A program made the translations under genes and the position numbers. The notes under the pieces are model-generated. The model was given only the letters and a program-made list of their open reading frames with translations, had not been told where the DNA came from and made no database searches. Shown here piece after piece: positions 23,265 through 34,960 of a DNA stretch of 64,000 nucleotides. Source of the DNA: Terfezia claveryi (taxonomy: Eukaryota; Ascomycota; Pezizomycetes; Pezizales; Pezizaceae); the NCBI GenBank assembly GCA_015179025.1, contig WHUX01000174.1, positions 1-64,000 of the forward strand, read 5' to 3'. Position 1 is the first letter of the stretch; each line of letters starts with the position of its first letter.

Positions 23265-26200
23265 TTACTGAGACTAGCAAGGGACCTGTCCCAGGCCATT
23301 TGTCTTTGTCTGCATTTTCTGTTTCTTCCACTGTTGACGAATCTCGCTTGTTCAGTGAGCATTTTGTTGTATCTATCTCCCTCAATATCAATGATAGAAC
23401 AATCACCACGTCAGCCCTTATAGATTGTGGAGCTTCAGGAATTGCATTCGTTGACTAGGCCTTTGTCAGTAAATTCTCCATACCCACGTCAAAGCTGAAA
23501 ACCCCCCGTGTTCTGTATATTATCGATGGTCAACCCATCTCCTCTGGGGATATTACCGATATCGCGTGTGTACCTACCCTGGTCGGGGATCACTCCGAAG
23601 CCCTCCCGATGTTTGTGACTAAGCTCAAATACCTGATTGTACTCGGAATCCCGTGGCTAAGAATGCACGATGTATCGGTCAGCTTCAGCTCTTATACCCT
23701 CCAGTTCAACAGCCAGTTTTGCAAAAAATACTGCAGGAATCCGAAGGCCACAATTACTGAACTGTGTGCCTTGCCACCCCCAGTAATCTACCCGACCCAG
23801 GTGGTGCACCTGCTTGCGCACCTTGATGCCAATTCCCCTGTTTCCCCTGTGCCCCTGGGTCCCCAAAAACCTCTGAATGTTAGCTTCATCGGGGCAGGGG
23901 CTTTCGCTTACCTCACCAGGAGGCACAAGCTGAAGGCTCATGCCCTGTCCATACATGAGGTGAACCTGGAAATCAACAAGATGCGACCTAAGGAGGAGTG
24001 GAAGGCCATGGTCCTGGATGAATACTACGAGTTTATTGATCTGTTCTCGGAAAAAGCCGCGGAGAAGCTGGCGCCCCACCGACCTTATGACCACACAATT
24101 CCGCTAGTAGAGGGTAAGACCCCCCCCTATGGGCCCCTTTACGGAATGTCCCGGGTGGAGCTGGAGGCCCTGAAGAAATACTTGGAGGAAAACCTCAACA
24201 AGAGCTTCATTCGCTATAGCTCTTCACCAGCGGGTGCCCCAGTGCTTTTCGTGAAGAAATCGGACAGCTCTCTCCTATTGTGTGTCGATTACCGGGGCCT
24301 AAACGAGATAACGGTCAAAAACAGGTACCCACTACCCCTAATCCAGGAGACACTAGCCTGGCTCTCCAAGGCCAAATGGTTCACCAAACTGGATTTAAGA
24401 GGGGCTTACAACCTGGTACGGATCACCGAGGGGGAGGAGTGGAAAACTGCCTTCCGAACACGATATGGCTATTTTGAGTATAATGTGATGCCCTTTGGCC
24501 TAACCAATGCCCCTGCCTCCTTCCAGCACTTCATCAATGACACCTTGCGGGACTTCCTCGATGTGTTCTGCATAGCTTACCTGGACGATATCCTCATATA
24601 CTTGGACTCCCTAGCGGAACACAAAATCCATGTGAGGCAGGTGTTAGAGAAGCTGGAGAAGGCCGAATTATACCTGAAACCGGAGAAATGCGAGTTTCAT
24701 GTGCAGGAGGTCAAGTATCTGGGGTTAATCATCACTACAGAAGGTATCAGGATGGACCCCACCAAGGTTACCGCTATCCAGGAATGGCAAACCCCAGCAA
24801 ATCTCAAGGATGTCCAAGCCTTCCTGAAGTTCGCTAACTTTTACCGACGGTTCATTCTAGGATATTCCAAGATCGTAGCCCCGCTCATAGCCCTGACCAA
24901 AAAGGACCGGCGATTCCACTGGAGTCCAGAAGCCCAATCCGCCTTCCAGAACCTCAAGGAAGCCTTCTGCTCAGCACCAATCCTGGCCCACTTTGACCCA
25001 GACAGCGAATGTATTATGGAAACTGACGCCTCCAACTATGTCTCCGCAGGGATCTTGTCTCAGTATGTCAACGGGATCCTCCACCCCATAGCCTACTTCT
25101 CGAAAAAACACTCCCCGGCTGAGTGCAACTAGGAGATATATGACAAAGAACTGATGGCCATCGTGCGAGCGTTCAAAGAATGGAGGCCATATCTGGAGTC
25201 AGCCAAGGGGATCATCGAGGTATTATCTGACCACAAAAATCTTGAGTATTTTACAACTACCAAGCTGCTTAACTGAAGGCAAGCTAGGTGGTCGGAGTTC
25301 TTATCTCGGTTCAACTTCAAGATCAGATACCGGCCAGGAAAGGCTGGGGGCAAGCCTGATGCATTAACCCGGAGATCAGGAGATCTCCCTAAAGGGGGGG
25401 ATGAAAGGCTAAAATACCAAAATCAGGTGGTATTGAAGCCCGAAAACCTTGACCTGGCGGCCAATGTCATTGCTGAAGCTAAGGCTGAGGCTAATGCGGA
25501 AGTGGAAGCTGAGGCTGAGGCTGACCTCCGACAACTAGTGAGACAGGCATAAATGAACGACCCCCTGGCCAAGGAAATTATCACTGCAGTGGATTCTGGC
25601 CAGCGCCGCCACCCCAAGATCTCCCTAGCCGAGTGTACCGTCCAGGAAGGCCTCCTCTACCACCTCGAATGGCTGTATGTGCCGGAAGGAGAGCTACGCC
25701 TTCGATTGATCAAGGAACACCATGACAGCCTGTTTGCAGGTCACCCTGGAGTGGCCAAAACATTAGAGCTTCTGACCAGGGAATACACATGGATTGACCA
25801 ACGGAAGGACGTGGAGCGGTACGTACAGAACTGCCATGTTTGTAAGCGTGCTAAGCCTGTCCGCCACACCCTGTATGGGACCCTGATACCTCTGGATATC
25901 CCTGATTGGCCATGGCTGCACCTGACTATGGACTTTGTGACAGGGTTGCCAGAAGATTTGGAGTTCAATGCCATCTTGATGGTGGTAGATCGGTTGACGA
26001 AAATGAGGTATATTATACCTTGCCGGGACACCTGCTCTGCCCCAGAGTTAGCCAATCTCTACCTCAATAATGTATTCCGGTATCACGGCCTCCCCGAATC
26101 CATCGTATCCGACCATGGCCCTCAGTTCACCTCAGAATTCTGGCAAGCCTTCTGCGAGCTTTTGAGGATCAAAGTGCGTTTGTCAACCGCATACCACCCC

Positions 26201-26986
26201 CAGACGGATGGCCAATCGGAGAGGATGAATGCCATTATGGAGCAATATCTGCAGGCCTTTGTTGACTACCAGCAGGATAACTGGGTTTCGTTGCTGGCCA
26301 CCTGCGAATTCGCCGCGAACAACCAGTTCTCGGAATCCTCCAAAACCTCGCCTTTCCTGGCTAACTACAGTTGGCACCCCTGGTTCGTGAATGCCCTGGC
26401 GCCCCTGCAAAAAGCCAAAAAAGATGCCCCGGCCAAGGAGTTCACAGCTAGGATTGCTGAGCTCCACTCTACCCTGAAAGCTGAGCTGGGATATGCACAA
26501 GCCAGACAAGCCGAGTATGCCAACAGATCACGCTTGCCAGCCCCCAGATATTAACCAGGGGACAAGATATGGCTCTCCAGCAGGCGGTTTCGAACGGAAC
26601 GACCCTCTCGCAAGCTGGATCACAAGTTCCTAGGCCTCTACGAGGTGTTAGCAACTGTGGGCACCCATGCTTATCGGCTGAGGTTTCTCAAGGATATCAA
26701 GCGCCATCCGGTCGTTCATGTCTCGGAGATCGAGCCCGCCACCAACGATCCCCTTCCCGGGCAAAAGCACTCCCCACCTCCTCCAGTGGAGATTATAGGT
26801 GAAGAGGAGTGGGAGGTTGAGGAGGTACTGGACTCAAGGAAACGCTATGGACGAGTTCAGTATAAGGTCAAGTGGTTAGGGGATGAGGAGGCTACCTGGC
26901 AACCCGCAGAGGACTTGGAGAATGCTCAGGATTTGGTCGCCCTATTCCACCAGCAATACTCGAGGAAGCCCCGTCCGGTTGAGTGA
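23234..26986 (+). pseudogene. pol: Pol polyprotein of gypsy family 1 (five in-frame stops)
   Basis: It lies in the -1 frame relative to gag, overlapping its end. In order: protease with ALIDCGASG (about 23416-23442; DCGA instead of DSGA); RT with VDYRGLNEITVKNRYPLPLI (about 24284-24343) and catalytic YLDD at 24578-24589; RNase H (METDASNY, about 25015); integrase with an HHCC-type motif (HPGVAKT..., CHVCKRAK, about 25740-25860), the Asp in MDFVTGLP, the Asp in VSDHGPQF, and the Glu in QTDGQSERMN; and a C-terminal chromodomain (VEEVLDSRKRYGRVQYKVKW, about 26817-26876). Stops at 23456 (CAG), 25130 (TGG), 25274 (CGA or TGG), 25550 (CAA) and 26552 (CAA) are each one transition from sense. About 1250 residues if uninterrupted. 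The chromodomain makes it a chromovirus. Confidence 0.92.
23240..23246 (+). promoter_or_regulatory. Candidate -1 frameshift slippery site
   Basis: The heptamer G GGA AAA sits in the gag frame with the X XXY YYZ spacing. It lies 16 nt before the gag stop and inside the gag/pol overlap, whose pol frame is open from about 23234. This is the position expected for a -1 ribosomal frameshift making Gag-Pol. A downstream structure was not demonstrated. Confidence 0.5.
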
Positions 26987-27181
26987 TCTCCCCATGTGTT
27001 GGGGTTCTTGTCCATATTGTTGTTGTCTCTGTTATCACCTGTGACGCAGGTGATGGGTCTTTGTTGTTTGGAGTTGGAGTCCTTGTCGTTGCCTTTGTTG
27101 TTGTTGTTCCCTGTGTTGATTTTGCCGGTTGTTGTGCCCAAGCCTACTAGTCGCTGGAGCTCTAGCCTAAAGGGGAGATAG

Positions 27182-27859
27182 TGTCACAACCGTGTTCTTA
27201 GTCTTGATTTGACACTCGAACAGGCTTGTTCAGGTGTCGTGCTGTTTTAACACTCGAACAGGCTTGTTCGGGTGTCGTTGATAGGTTATTGTTATTGTTG
27301 CCCTCGGCATCACCTGCGACGCAGGTGATGGGTTATTGTTATTGTTGCCCTCGGCATCACCTGCAACGCAGGTGATAGGTTATTGACATTGTTGCCTTTA
27401 TCATCACCAGCAATCGCAGGTGATGGGTTATTGTTACCTTGCTTGGCTTCTGAGATAAGGGATCTTGGGAAGCTTATTCCTTCCATTGCCCTGGTCCGGA
27501 ATTATGTATATATAGCCCCTGTCCCTCGTACTGTCGTTGGATCCCTATCCAACGTCTTGTATCCTAATACAGACCTTGCCTCTCTCCGCGAAGGTGTACT
27601 CCCTTATATACTCCTCTTGTCTTGCCTCGTCCCGTGAACAACTCTGCAGCACAGCTGCCTCCCCTGACCCTGACACATGCGGCAACTGCCTCCGCGTGTC
27701 TCGTGCCCCTTGCCCACTGTCTCTCTTGCCTCTCGCCCTTGCCTCCCGCCTCAGCCTTCCCCTAGTCGCACACGTAGCGTTCCTACGTGAGTGTCACCCT
27801 AGCCTTGCCCTTGCCCCAGCGTACCTCTTGGTCGCCTTTTCCCCAGAGCCGTCGTTACA
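27182..27859 (+). repeat. 3' LTR, gypsy family 1
   Basis: Same length (678 bp) as the 5' LTR, with scattered mostly transition differences, and preceded by a purine-rich tract. It keeps the tandem hairpin units (about 27300-27425) and the TATATATAG box. Confidence 0.93.
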
Positions 27860-29301
27860 TCTATGACTAAAAAATACATTCCGAACCTCATGGCCACACC
27901 TACAAACTACTACCAAATGAAATCCAACGCACTGCATCCTCCCCCCTCTCACCCGATTATATCCATGTCCTAGCCACAAATTACTCAGTAATAAAAAGCA
28001 CAGTGAGAGAACCATGTAGAGAAAAACATGTGGAGTGAAACATAGAGAGAAACAAGCAAGCGACAAGAGAAAAAGAACTAATACTGACCGACAAGAAAAA
28101 CAAAACCAATTACCATACAGAGACAGAACAAACTGGGAACTGATCTAGGAAAACCCTTCCTCCCCCTACTATATTCGCTTCCAGTCCCTATTCGACATGT
28201 TTAATTACTCCGTATCTGCTCCGTCGAAATTAATGTCCAAATCCCCTCTCCCGCTGTCCAAATCTCTGCCCTCTTCGTCTATATCTCCACTCTCCTCCAG
28301 TTCATTATCAACAATCGAGTCCAATAGCCCTGCCAACTCTACGGAAGAATCTCTCAATTGGCTCCCTTTATGATGGCGTTTGTATGCTGGCATATTCAAT
28401 CTGTCGTACGAGTGCTCTAGCTCCTTTCTTAATTCTGCCTCATATTTGGCTTCATCTTCAACCTGTAGTGCGTCAACGAGTTCTCATTCTAAAATCTTTA
28501 CTTGAGCTTCAATTCAATGTGCCAGGTCAGCCTTAATGTTATTCACAATAAGCTCCTGTATTACTTTTAGATGTATCTTCCATGTATTCTTGAGTCTCTC
28601 ATATGTGCCTATTTCACATTAGTCATTTTCCAACGCAGTGAGTACTTTCGTCCCTCATTATAGGTCATGCACAACTTATACCAGGCAGTCTCATATTTAA
28701 ACTCCTACATCACCGGAGCAATCTCGCCCTTCCTCCATGCCTTCAAACTATGACGCATGGCTGATGCTACAAAGCATATGAAGACACCATTTATCTTATT
28801 TAGGAAATCTGGGTCCCTATTCCCCTGCATTTTTGAGCCCTGGAAATACCACTGATATATAATCACAATAATCTCCTCGGCATGGAAGTGACCCTTGAGT
28901 TCCTTTTCGACTATTAGTGTTGGATCTTGGACTATAAGGCTACTCGTACTGGAATCTGCAACTCCATCAACTTACACTGCGACTGCTTTGTCTACAGATG
29001 AATCGATCCCCATCTAGTAAGTACTCAACCTGGGTCTTCATGCTTTCCTTTGGTAACTGGCCAATATCATATACTCTTGTGATGCTGGCTCGACATTCAA
29101 ATATAAGATGTGATCTTGTTCGGGATTATACAGCTTTGAGCTGTTTCCAATTAGCAAGCCGACGCAGCAAAATGGATTTGTTACTATACAAAGGTATCCA
29201 CCTCCTTTACTTGTTCCACATAGTGTGGCCCCATTTGGGCCTTGGACCAAGCATGCTGTATCAGCAGGAGTATTTCCCCGAGTATTAACAGTAGTTTCCT
29301 A
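27860..29301 (-). pseudogene. Decayed minus-strand gene, possibly DUF6532-like
   Basis: Minus-strand conceptual translation between about 29000 and 28205 is readable with a few stops. It includes QWYFQGSKMQGNRDPDFLNK (about 28790-28850), a segment with AMRHSLKAWRKGEI (about 28710-28750), and an acidic 64-codon end (28399-28205). The ALRHSL.EW..G-type segment recalls fungal DUF6532 proteins, which often accompany transposon-rich loci, but I am not sure. Frameshifts and stops make it non-functional. 27860-28200 is A-rich and holds nothing I recognise. Confidence 0.3.
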
Positions 29302-29715
29302 CATCAGCAAAAAGAAATATGCGTCAGGACGCACCACCAAGCATCCAGACGCGATTTTGCGTCCTGTGTGTCCTGTGCGTCCCGATGCCCCGAGGTATTG
29401 CATTACAATCAGGACGCAACAACGGGCCCCGCGCTGCGTCCTGACGCCATTGGGGCCCCAAAAGCCGTCCGGACAGTGGTTGACATAAGCTCAATGTCTG
29501 GATGTCAGAACTCATTGCCATCGCGTCCTCAACTCAATTGAGGTTGTTAACACTATAGGTTCCACGTCTGGCGTTGCTGAACCAGGGCCCCAAATCAGTC
29601 TCTTCTACAATGCACACCCGCTACCAGCTTGCATCTACGACGCTCTAACATCGGCCAGGTACGTAGCCACTATTGCAGCTATTGAATATGCACGCAGTGG
29701 AAATATCCCTTGTAT

Positions 29716-32583
29716 TACGCCTGGGCACGAGCCGGCTCGAGTCGAGCCCAGGGGGTAGGCTCGAGCCGGCTCCACATTTTACAGTAAGGCTCGAGCCGGC
29801 TCGAGCTCAAGGAAAGGCAGTCTCGAGCCAGCTCGAGCCCAAAAAGCTCGAGCCGCTCGAGCCCGGGCTCGAGCTTTTTCACCAGCGAGATACTAACAAA
29901 ATAGATATACATGAACTAAATACAAAGGCCAATTCCTAATCATCCTCATCCAAAGTTTCCGCAGGAAACCCCGCAATATCACCATCTACACTAAGCTCTT
30001 GAAGCCGGTCCAGTAGCTCCCGCTCTGCAGTCAACTCCTCCGGCGTAACCTCTGGAAAGCCCAACCAGTTTTTACTACACATCAATGCATTCATCATGTT
30101 CTCACTTAGGGAGCTTCGGCACTTGATGAGAATCTGACCAGCAATTGAAAACATTCGCTCTGAGGGAACGCTGGTTGCTGGTACTGCAAGAAAATCTCGG
30201 GCCATGAGAGATAGATGTGGAAACTTCGATGCATAGGTTCGCCACCACTCAATCGGATCCACCTAAAGAGCTAGTAAGTATTGGAACCAATTTATAAGTA
30301 GAAAGCATGCATACCTTTCACCCTTCTACTGGCTCTTCTAGATATACCTCGATTTCTGATGGTGCATTAGATGACAGGGTAGATGATTGGGAGCCGAAAA
30401 CTGCGAGAATAAAATCATCATCTAAGCTATCATTCTCAAAAGGATCTGGAGTGCTTGGACGGTTGGAATCAGAGGGGGTTGGTACATATTGATCATTGTA
30501 AGTCTGTACAAAGCTGGTGCGTGCATTGATAATCCATTCTTCATGCCATGATAGATTTCGGAAGGTTTGAAGCTTATACCGAGGGTCCAATATTGTCGCA
30601 ATAGCTTGAGAGGATGTGGTTTGTGCATGATATCGAACGAGCTTAATCCATGCTTGTGTCACCGCTTGAAATAGATCACTATCAGGATCCGTTTCTTGAA
30701 GCTCATCAACAAGCTGCTCTAGCCATGATGCCAAAACTACGAAATATGGTAGTTGAACTGAGAGGGTTGGATAGGAGCTGCCAGATAAATGTTCTGTAGC
30801 TTTTACAAAAATCTCCAAAATAGTACGTAACTGACTGAGCAAATTCCAATCATCATCTGACAACAAATAGGAGTGAAGGGATTCTTCAAGTCTGCTGACA
30901 GCATGAACAGCAGGCCGCAGTTGAATTAGCCAATTGAGCATATCATATGTAGAAATCCACCTAGACTAAATATTAGTAGAAGACTATATTACTCGGAGTT
31001 GAAGAGTATATACAGAACCGGCATATCCAAAATGAGCTTTAATGGAGGTAACTTAGCAGCTAGACTTTGAGCTTCGAAGCTTTCCCACAATAAATTTGAG
31101 GATCGGATTTTTCGGATAATTTTTGTAGCACGTCAAAAAACTTGGGGAATCTGATCAATTGGACTTCGGTCTGTATCTGTTTGGTTGTCATTAGAGTCCT
31201 CAGTTGCAGCAATTTGTAAATGAGATAATAGCTCCTGAACTGCAAGGTTAATAATATGAGCCATACAGCGAATATGATGATCTTTTGCTTTGAAACCAGG
31301 TAAGGATTTCTCCAGAAGCTGCAACATCTTAGTATTAGTAGATGCGTTGTCAGTAGTAATAGCTCGTATATGCTTAGTTAACTGAAAGCGCTGGAAAACA
31401 GAAAGAGATACACGACTTAATGAATCTGCTGTATGTGAGCCTTGTAATCTCTCAAAACCCAATAATATAGAACGATATTCTCAATTCCTCCCTTCTATAT
31501 AATGCCTGGTAATACCAAGAAAAGGAATTTGAGTTGAAGAAGACCAAGCATCTAAAGTAAAACTTATTTTTCCCCCTTCTTCATAATGATCTTGAAGACG
31601 TTTCAAAACCTGCTGTAATAAGGTAGTATACAAAGCTTGTATCTCACGAACCAAAGTACGCCTTGAAATCATACGAACCTTGTTATTGCAATATTGTAGT
31701 AACTTCTGGAAGTTGGAATTTTCAACAAGCACAAGTGGTGAATTTGAACTAATAATAAATCCTGCCAAATACTCGCGAAATACCTATATAAATCTTAGTA
31801 TAAATTCAATATATAATTAGAGCGAAATACCTTATTATCAAATTGTGACAATCCTCCTCGGCTTGGTCCTTGTGCTGCTGCTGTAGCGAGTGCAAATGGT
31901 GTTGTTCCAACAGTAGTATTGGAGCTAGAAGAATCTAACTCACGCAATTTAGCATCCTCTTCAGCTTGAGTTGTTGGAAGACGTGGGTGATGCTTGCGCA
32001 AATGTCGCAATTGTGTACTACTTGTTGTAAAATTTGAACGCACTCTCCATGGAGACCGATGACAATGTGTACAGTAAATGACATGATATCCTGAAAGACA
32101 TGTTAGCTGTATGAATACTTATATACCTAGTACTATACCTGGATCATCTTCTACTGATTTTCGAATAAGCAGCTTGCGGGAATAAATATAGTTATTAAAT
32201 CGCCGTGATGCTTCACCTGAGACTATGCGTGAATCTTGTAGTTCTTCATATCGACCGGCAAGTGAATTGATAAAATCTTGCATTGCGGGGGTAGGACGAG
32301 ATATTGACATCGCGGAAGTTGCAGCAGGTTGCAGAAGAAGTAATGAAAAAATATTGAATTGGATGGGGGGAAGCCACTATATTCAGCGATATTACCCTTG
32401 CTCCCACACCTGGATATCTGCGGGTTTTGGCGGCCCGAAGGATCATCGGGCTCGAGCCGAAGCTCGAGCTTGTGTAACCCTGGGCTCGAGCCGGCTCGAG
32501 CTTGTGTGACCTTGGGCTCGAGCCGGCTCGGGCTCGTGGCTCGAGCTTTTGGCTCGAGCCGGCTCGGCTCGTGCCCAGGCGTA
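29716..32583 (-). mobile_element. hAT DNA transposon
   Basis: 2868 bp, with inverted ends TACGCCTGGGCACGAGCC at both termini. A perfect 8-bp duplication CCTTGTAT lies at 29708-29715 and 32584-32591, the hallmark length for hAT. Both subterminal regions (29725-29880 and 32445-32575) are packed with GGCTCGAGCC motifs, likely transposase-binding sites. It encloses one minus-strand transposase gene with only three in-frame stops. It is GC-richer than its surroundings and looks recent. Confidence 0.96.
29936..32310 (-). pseudogene. hAT transposase with BED zinc finger, three premature stops
   Basis: Five exons fit: 32310-32139, 32090-31831, 31783-31019, 30965-30315 and 30262-29936, with introns of 47-53 bp and GT/AG ends. 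Exon 2 holds a BED-type finger (CTHCHRSPW...LRHLRKHH). Exon 3 carries the RNase H-like core (SFTLDAWSS, then AITTDNASTN and HIRCMAHIINL), and the exon 3/4 junction gives LDMPSRWISTYDML. Exon 4 is the insertion domain. Exon 5 is the C-terminal dimerisation domain (WWRTYASKFPHLSLMARDFLAVPATSVPSER). TGA stops at 31481-31483, 31133-31135 and 30318-30320 are each one transition from Trp or Arg. Length is normal for the family (about 720 residues). Not active as read, but close to intact. Confidence 0.9.
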
Positions 32584-34576
32584 CCTTGTATTCGCTAATA
32601 ATTATATACACAGAAGTATTGATTAATAGATATATATATAGAGCATGTAATCGCTGCTCTAACACTCGCTCTAATACTCGCTCTAACACTCGCTCCAATA
32701 CTCGCTCTAATACTCGCTCCAATACTCGCTCTAATACTCGCTCTAATACTCGCTCCAATACTCGCTCTAATACTCGCTCTAATACACGCCGTAATACTCG
32801 CTCCAATAGTCGCTCTAATGCTAGCCGTAATGCGCTGGGATAGACAGCGAAGGGAAAATGCGCGGGGAAGGGTGGTATAGATACAGGAAAACCATAGTTT
32901 CCAAGGCCGACTGGTAAGGCCGACAATTTAGACTTTCCGAAGACAATGAGATAAGGGATAACAAGAGAAGTGGCATGACAGTGATCAATGGCGCTCAGCC
33001 CCCTTTCGCCCGCGGGTGCCGTACTATTCAATGCCAGGCCTGGAAATAGTCATATTGGGAAATCGTAGTCGTTGTATGGAGATATGTGCGGAGTTCACGC
33101 TTTGTGATATGTTTCGTAGGAATTCATGCATTCGCGGGCATATATATATATATGTGCGAGAAACTCGTGCTTTTGGGGACATAGAGCAATGCATGAATTC
33201 GCGGGCATATATATATATATATGCGAGAAACTCGTGCTTTGGGAGACATATATGTATGCGATAAATCCATGCATTCGCGTGCATATATATATATATATGT
33301 GCGAGAAACTCGTGCTTTTGGAGACTTATATATATATGTGCGAGAAACTCGTGCTTTTGGGGACATATATATATATGTGCGAGAAACTCGTGCTTTTGGG
33401 GACATATATATATATATATATGCGAGAAATCCATGCATTCGCGGGCATATATATACATATGTGCGAGAAACTCGTGCTTTTGGAATATATGCGAGAAATC
33501 CATGCATTCGCGGGCTTATATGTCTCCTAAAGCATGAGTTTCTCGCATATATATATATAAGTCTCCAAAAGCACGAGTTTCTCGCGCATATATATATATA
33601 AGCCCACGAATGCATGAATTCCTACGAAACATATAACAAAGCGTGAACTCCGCACATATCGCAATACCACGACTACGATTGCCCAATATGACTATTTCCA
33701 GGCCAGGCATTGAATAGTGCGGGTGAAAGGGGGCTGAGCGCCATTGATCACTGTCATGCCACTTCTCTTGTTATCGCTTATCTCATTGTCCTCGGAAAGT
33801 CTAAATTGTCGGCCTTAGAAGTCGGCCTTGGCAACTATCGTTTTCCTGTATATATACCTCCCTTCCCCGTGCATTTTCCTTTCGCTCTCTATCCCAGCAC
33901 ATTACAGCTAGCATTAGAGTGACTATTGGAGCGAGTTATTAAAGCGAGTATTAGAGCGAGTATTAGAGCGAGTATTAGATCGAGTATTAGAGCGAGTATT
34001 AGAGCGAGTATTAGAGCGAGTATTGGAGCGAGTATTAGAGCGAGTGTTAGAGCGAGTATTAGAGCGAGTGTTAAAGCGATTGAAGCAGCGATTGCATGTT
34101 TTATATATATATCTATTGCTCAATACTTCTGTGTATATAATTTTAGCGAATACAATGGATATTTCTGCTCCATGCATATTCAATGGCTGCAATAGTGGTA
34201 CGTAGCTGGCTGATGTTAGAGCATCGTAGATGCAAACGGTGAGCAGGTGTGCATTGTAGAAGAGAGCGATTTGGGGCCCTGGTTCAGCAACGCCAGACGT
34301 GGAACCTATAGCGTTGGGGACGAGCAGCCCGTCTCATGTTGCGTCCAAGACGTGGTAGCATGCTTCTGTTGCGTCCCAGGCGTGGGAGCACACTTGTGTT
34401 GCGTCCTGGGCGCTGGTGCGCACGAGTGTTACATCCCGACGCTGGTGCGCACGAGTGTTGCGTCCCGACGCTGGCGCACCAAGCGTTTGGCGTCCTGATT
34501 GTAAGTTCCTGTCCCATGCGTCCTGTGCGTCCGATGCACAGGAAGACACATGACGCGAATATTTTTTTTGCTGATG

Positions 34577-34960
34577 TATATAATGTATATTTTGTCACAA
34601 TCTTTTTTATGGTGCTAGCAAAGGGTTGCAAAACACTGGGAATCGCCGAAAATGCTCACGTGCCTTTTCCAACGCCTGGGGCGAGCACAGCAGCGTTAAA
34701 GAGTGTTTCCTCGTCTGAATCGGACAAGGAATCAGACAAGGATTCATTTCCGTTATCCTACGTTGGAATTAGCTTACAATGTAGCCAAAATATTACAATC
34801 CACATTCCTTTTTATCGAACAAGATTTCATTCTTATATGCAACCCCAGTTTCAATTCTTGGCCGTGGTCTAATACCAGGAGCTATTGCTTAGGAGGCCTT
34901 GCGTTTATGGCTTGCCTACCCTGCTGGCAGAGGGGCTTGTTGAGAGGATGATTTTCGAAC
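34577..34960. other. Intergenic stretch right of CATCAG copy 3
   Basis: Mixed composition, no recognised gene. A plus-strand open frame continuing from copy 3 has no family resemblance that I can see. Confidence 0.4.

Larger units (their letters stand above)
21372..27859 (+). mobile_element. Near-intact Ty3/gypsy chromovirus, family 1
   Basis: 6488 bp with two 678-bp LTRs (21372-22049 and 27182-27859), each starting TGTCACAAC and ending GTCGTTACA. Flanks are TCCAT and TCTAT, a 5-bp duplication with one transition. Between them lie gag, a -1 frame pol with protease, RT, RNase H, integrase and chromodomain, and a purine tract (AAAGGGGAGATAG, about 27169-27181) before the 3' LTR. Seven in-frame stops, all explicable as C-to-T or G-to-A, disable it. 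It is the best reference for the decayed copies at 655-7961 and the solo LTRs at 3491 and 43090. Confidence 0.95.
29302..34576. mobile_element. CATCAG fold-back element, copy 3, carrying a hAT insertion
   Basis: It starts CATCAGCAAAAAGAAATA at 29302 and ends TTTTTTTTGCTGATG at 34576, with a TA duplication (29300-29301, 34577-34578). Removing the hAT element and one 8-bp duplication leaves about 2.4 kb with the family layout. There are GC-rich ends built on GGACGC, 12-bp tandem repeats (32658-32820 inverted against 33915-34080), and AT-rich stem repeats with GAGAAACTCGTGC motifs (33120-33600). The right subterminal part (34320-34560) has a different set of GC-rich repeats (GCGTCCCGACGCTGG type), so the two ends have diverged. 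Confidence 0.88.

Noticed and set aside
23657..24094. Minus-strand frame of 145 codons opposite pol
   Set aside because: Shadow of the well-supported plus-strand pol frame.
32403..33615. Overlapping frames rich in IYIY, RASI or NTRS repeats in CATCAG elements (also 12 kb, 19 kb and 52-53 kb)
   Set aside because: Translations of (AT)n and the 12-bp tandem repeat in several frames and both strands; mirrored because the arms are inverted.
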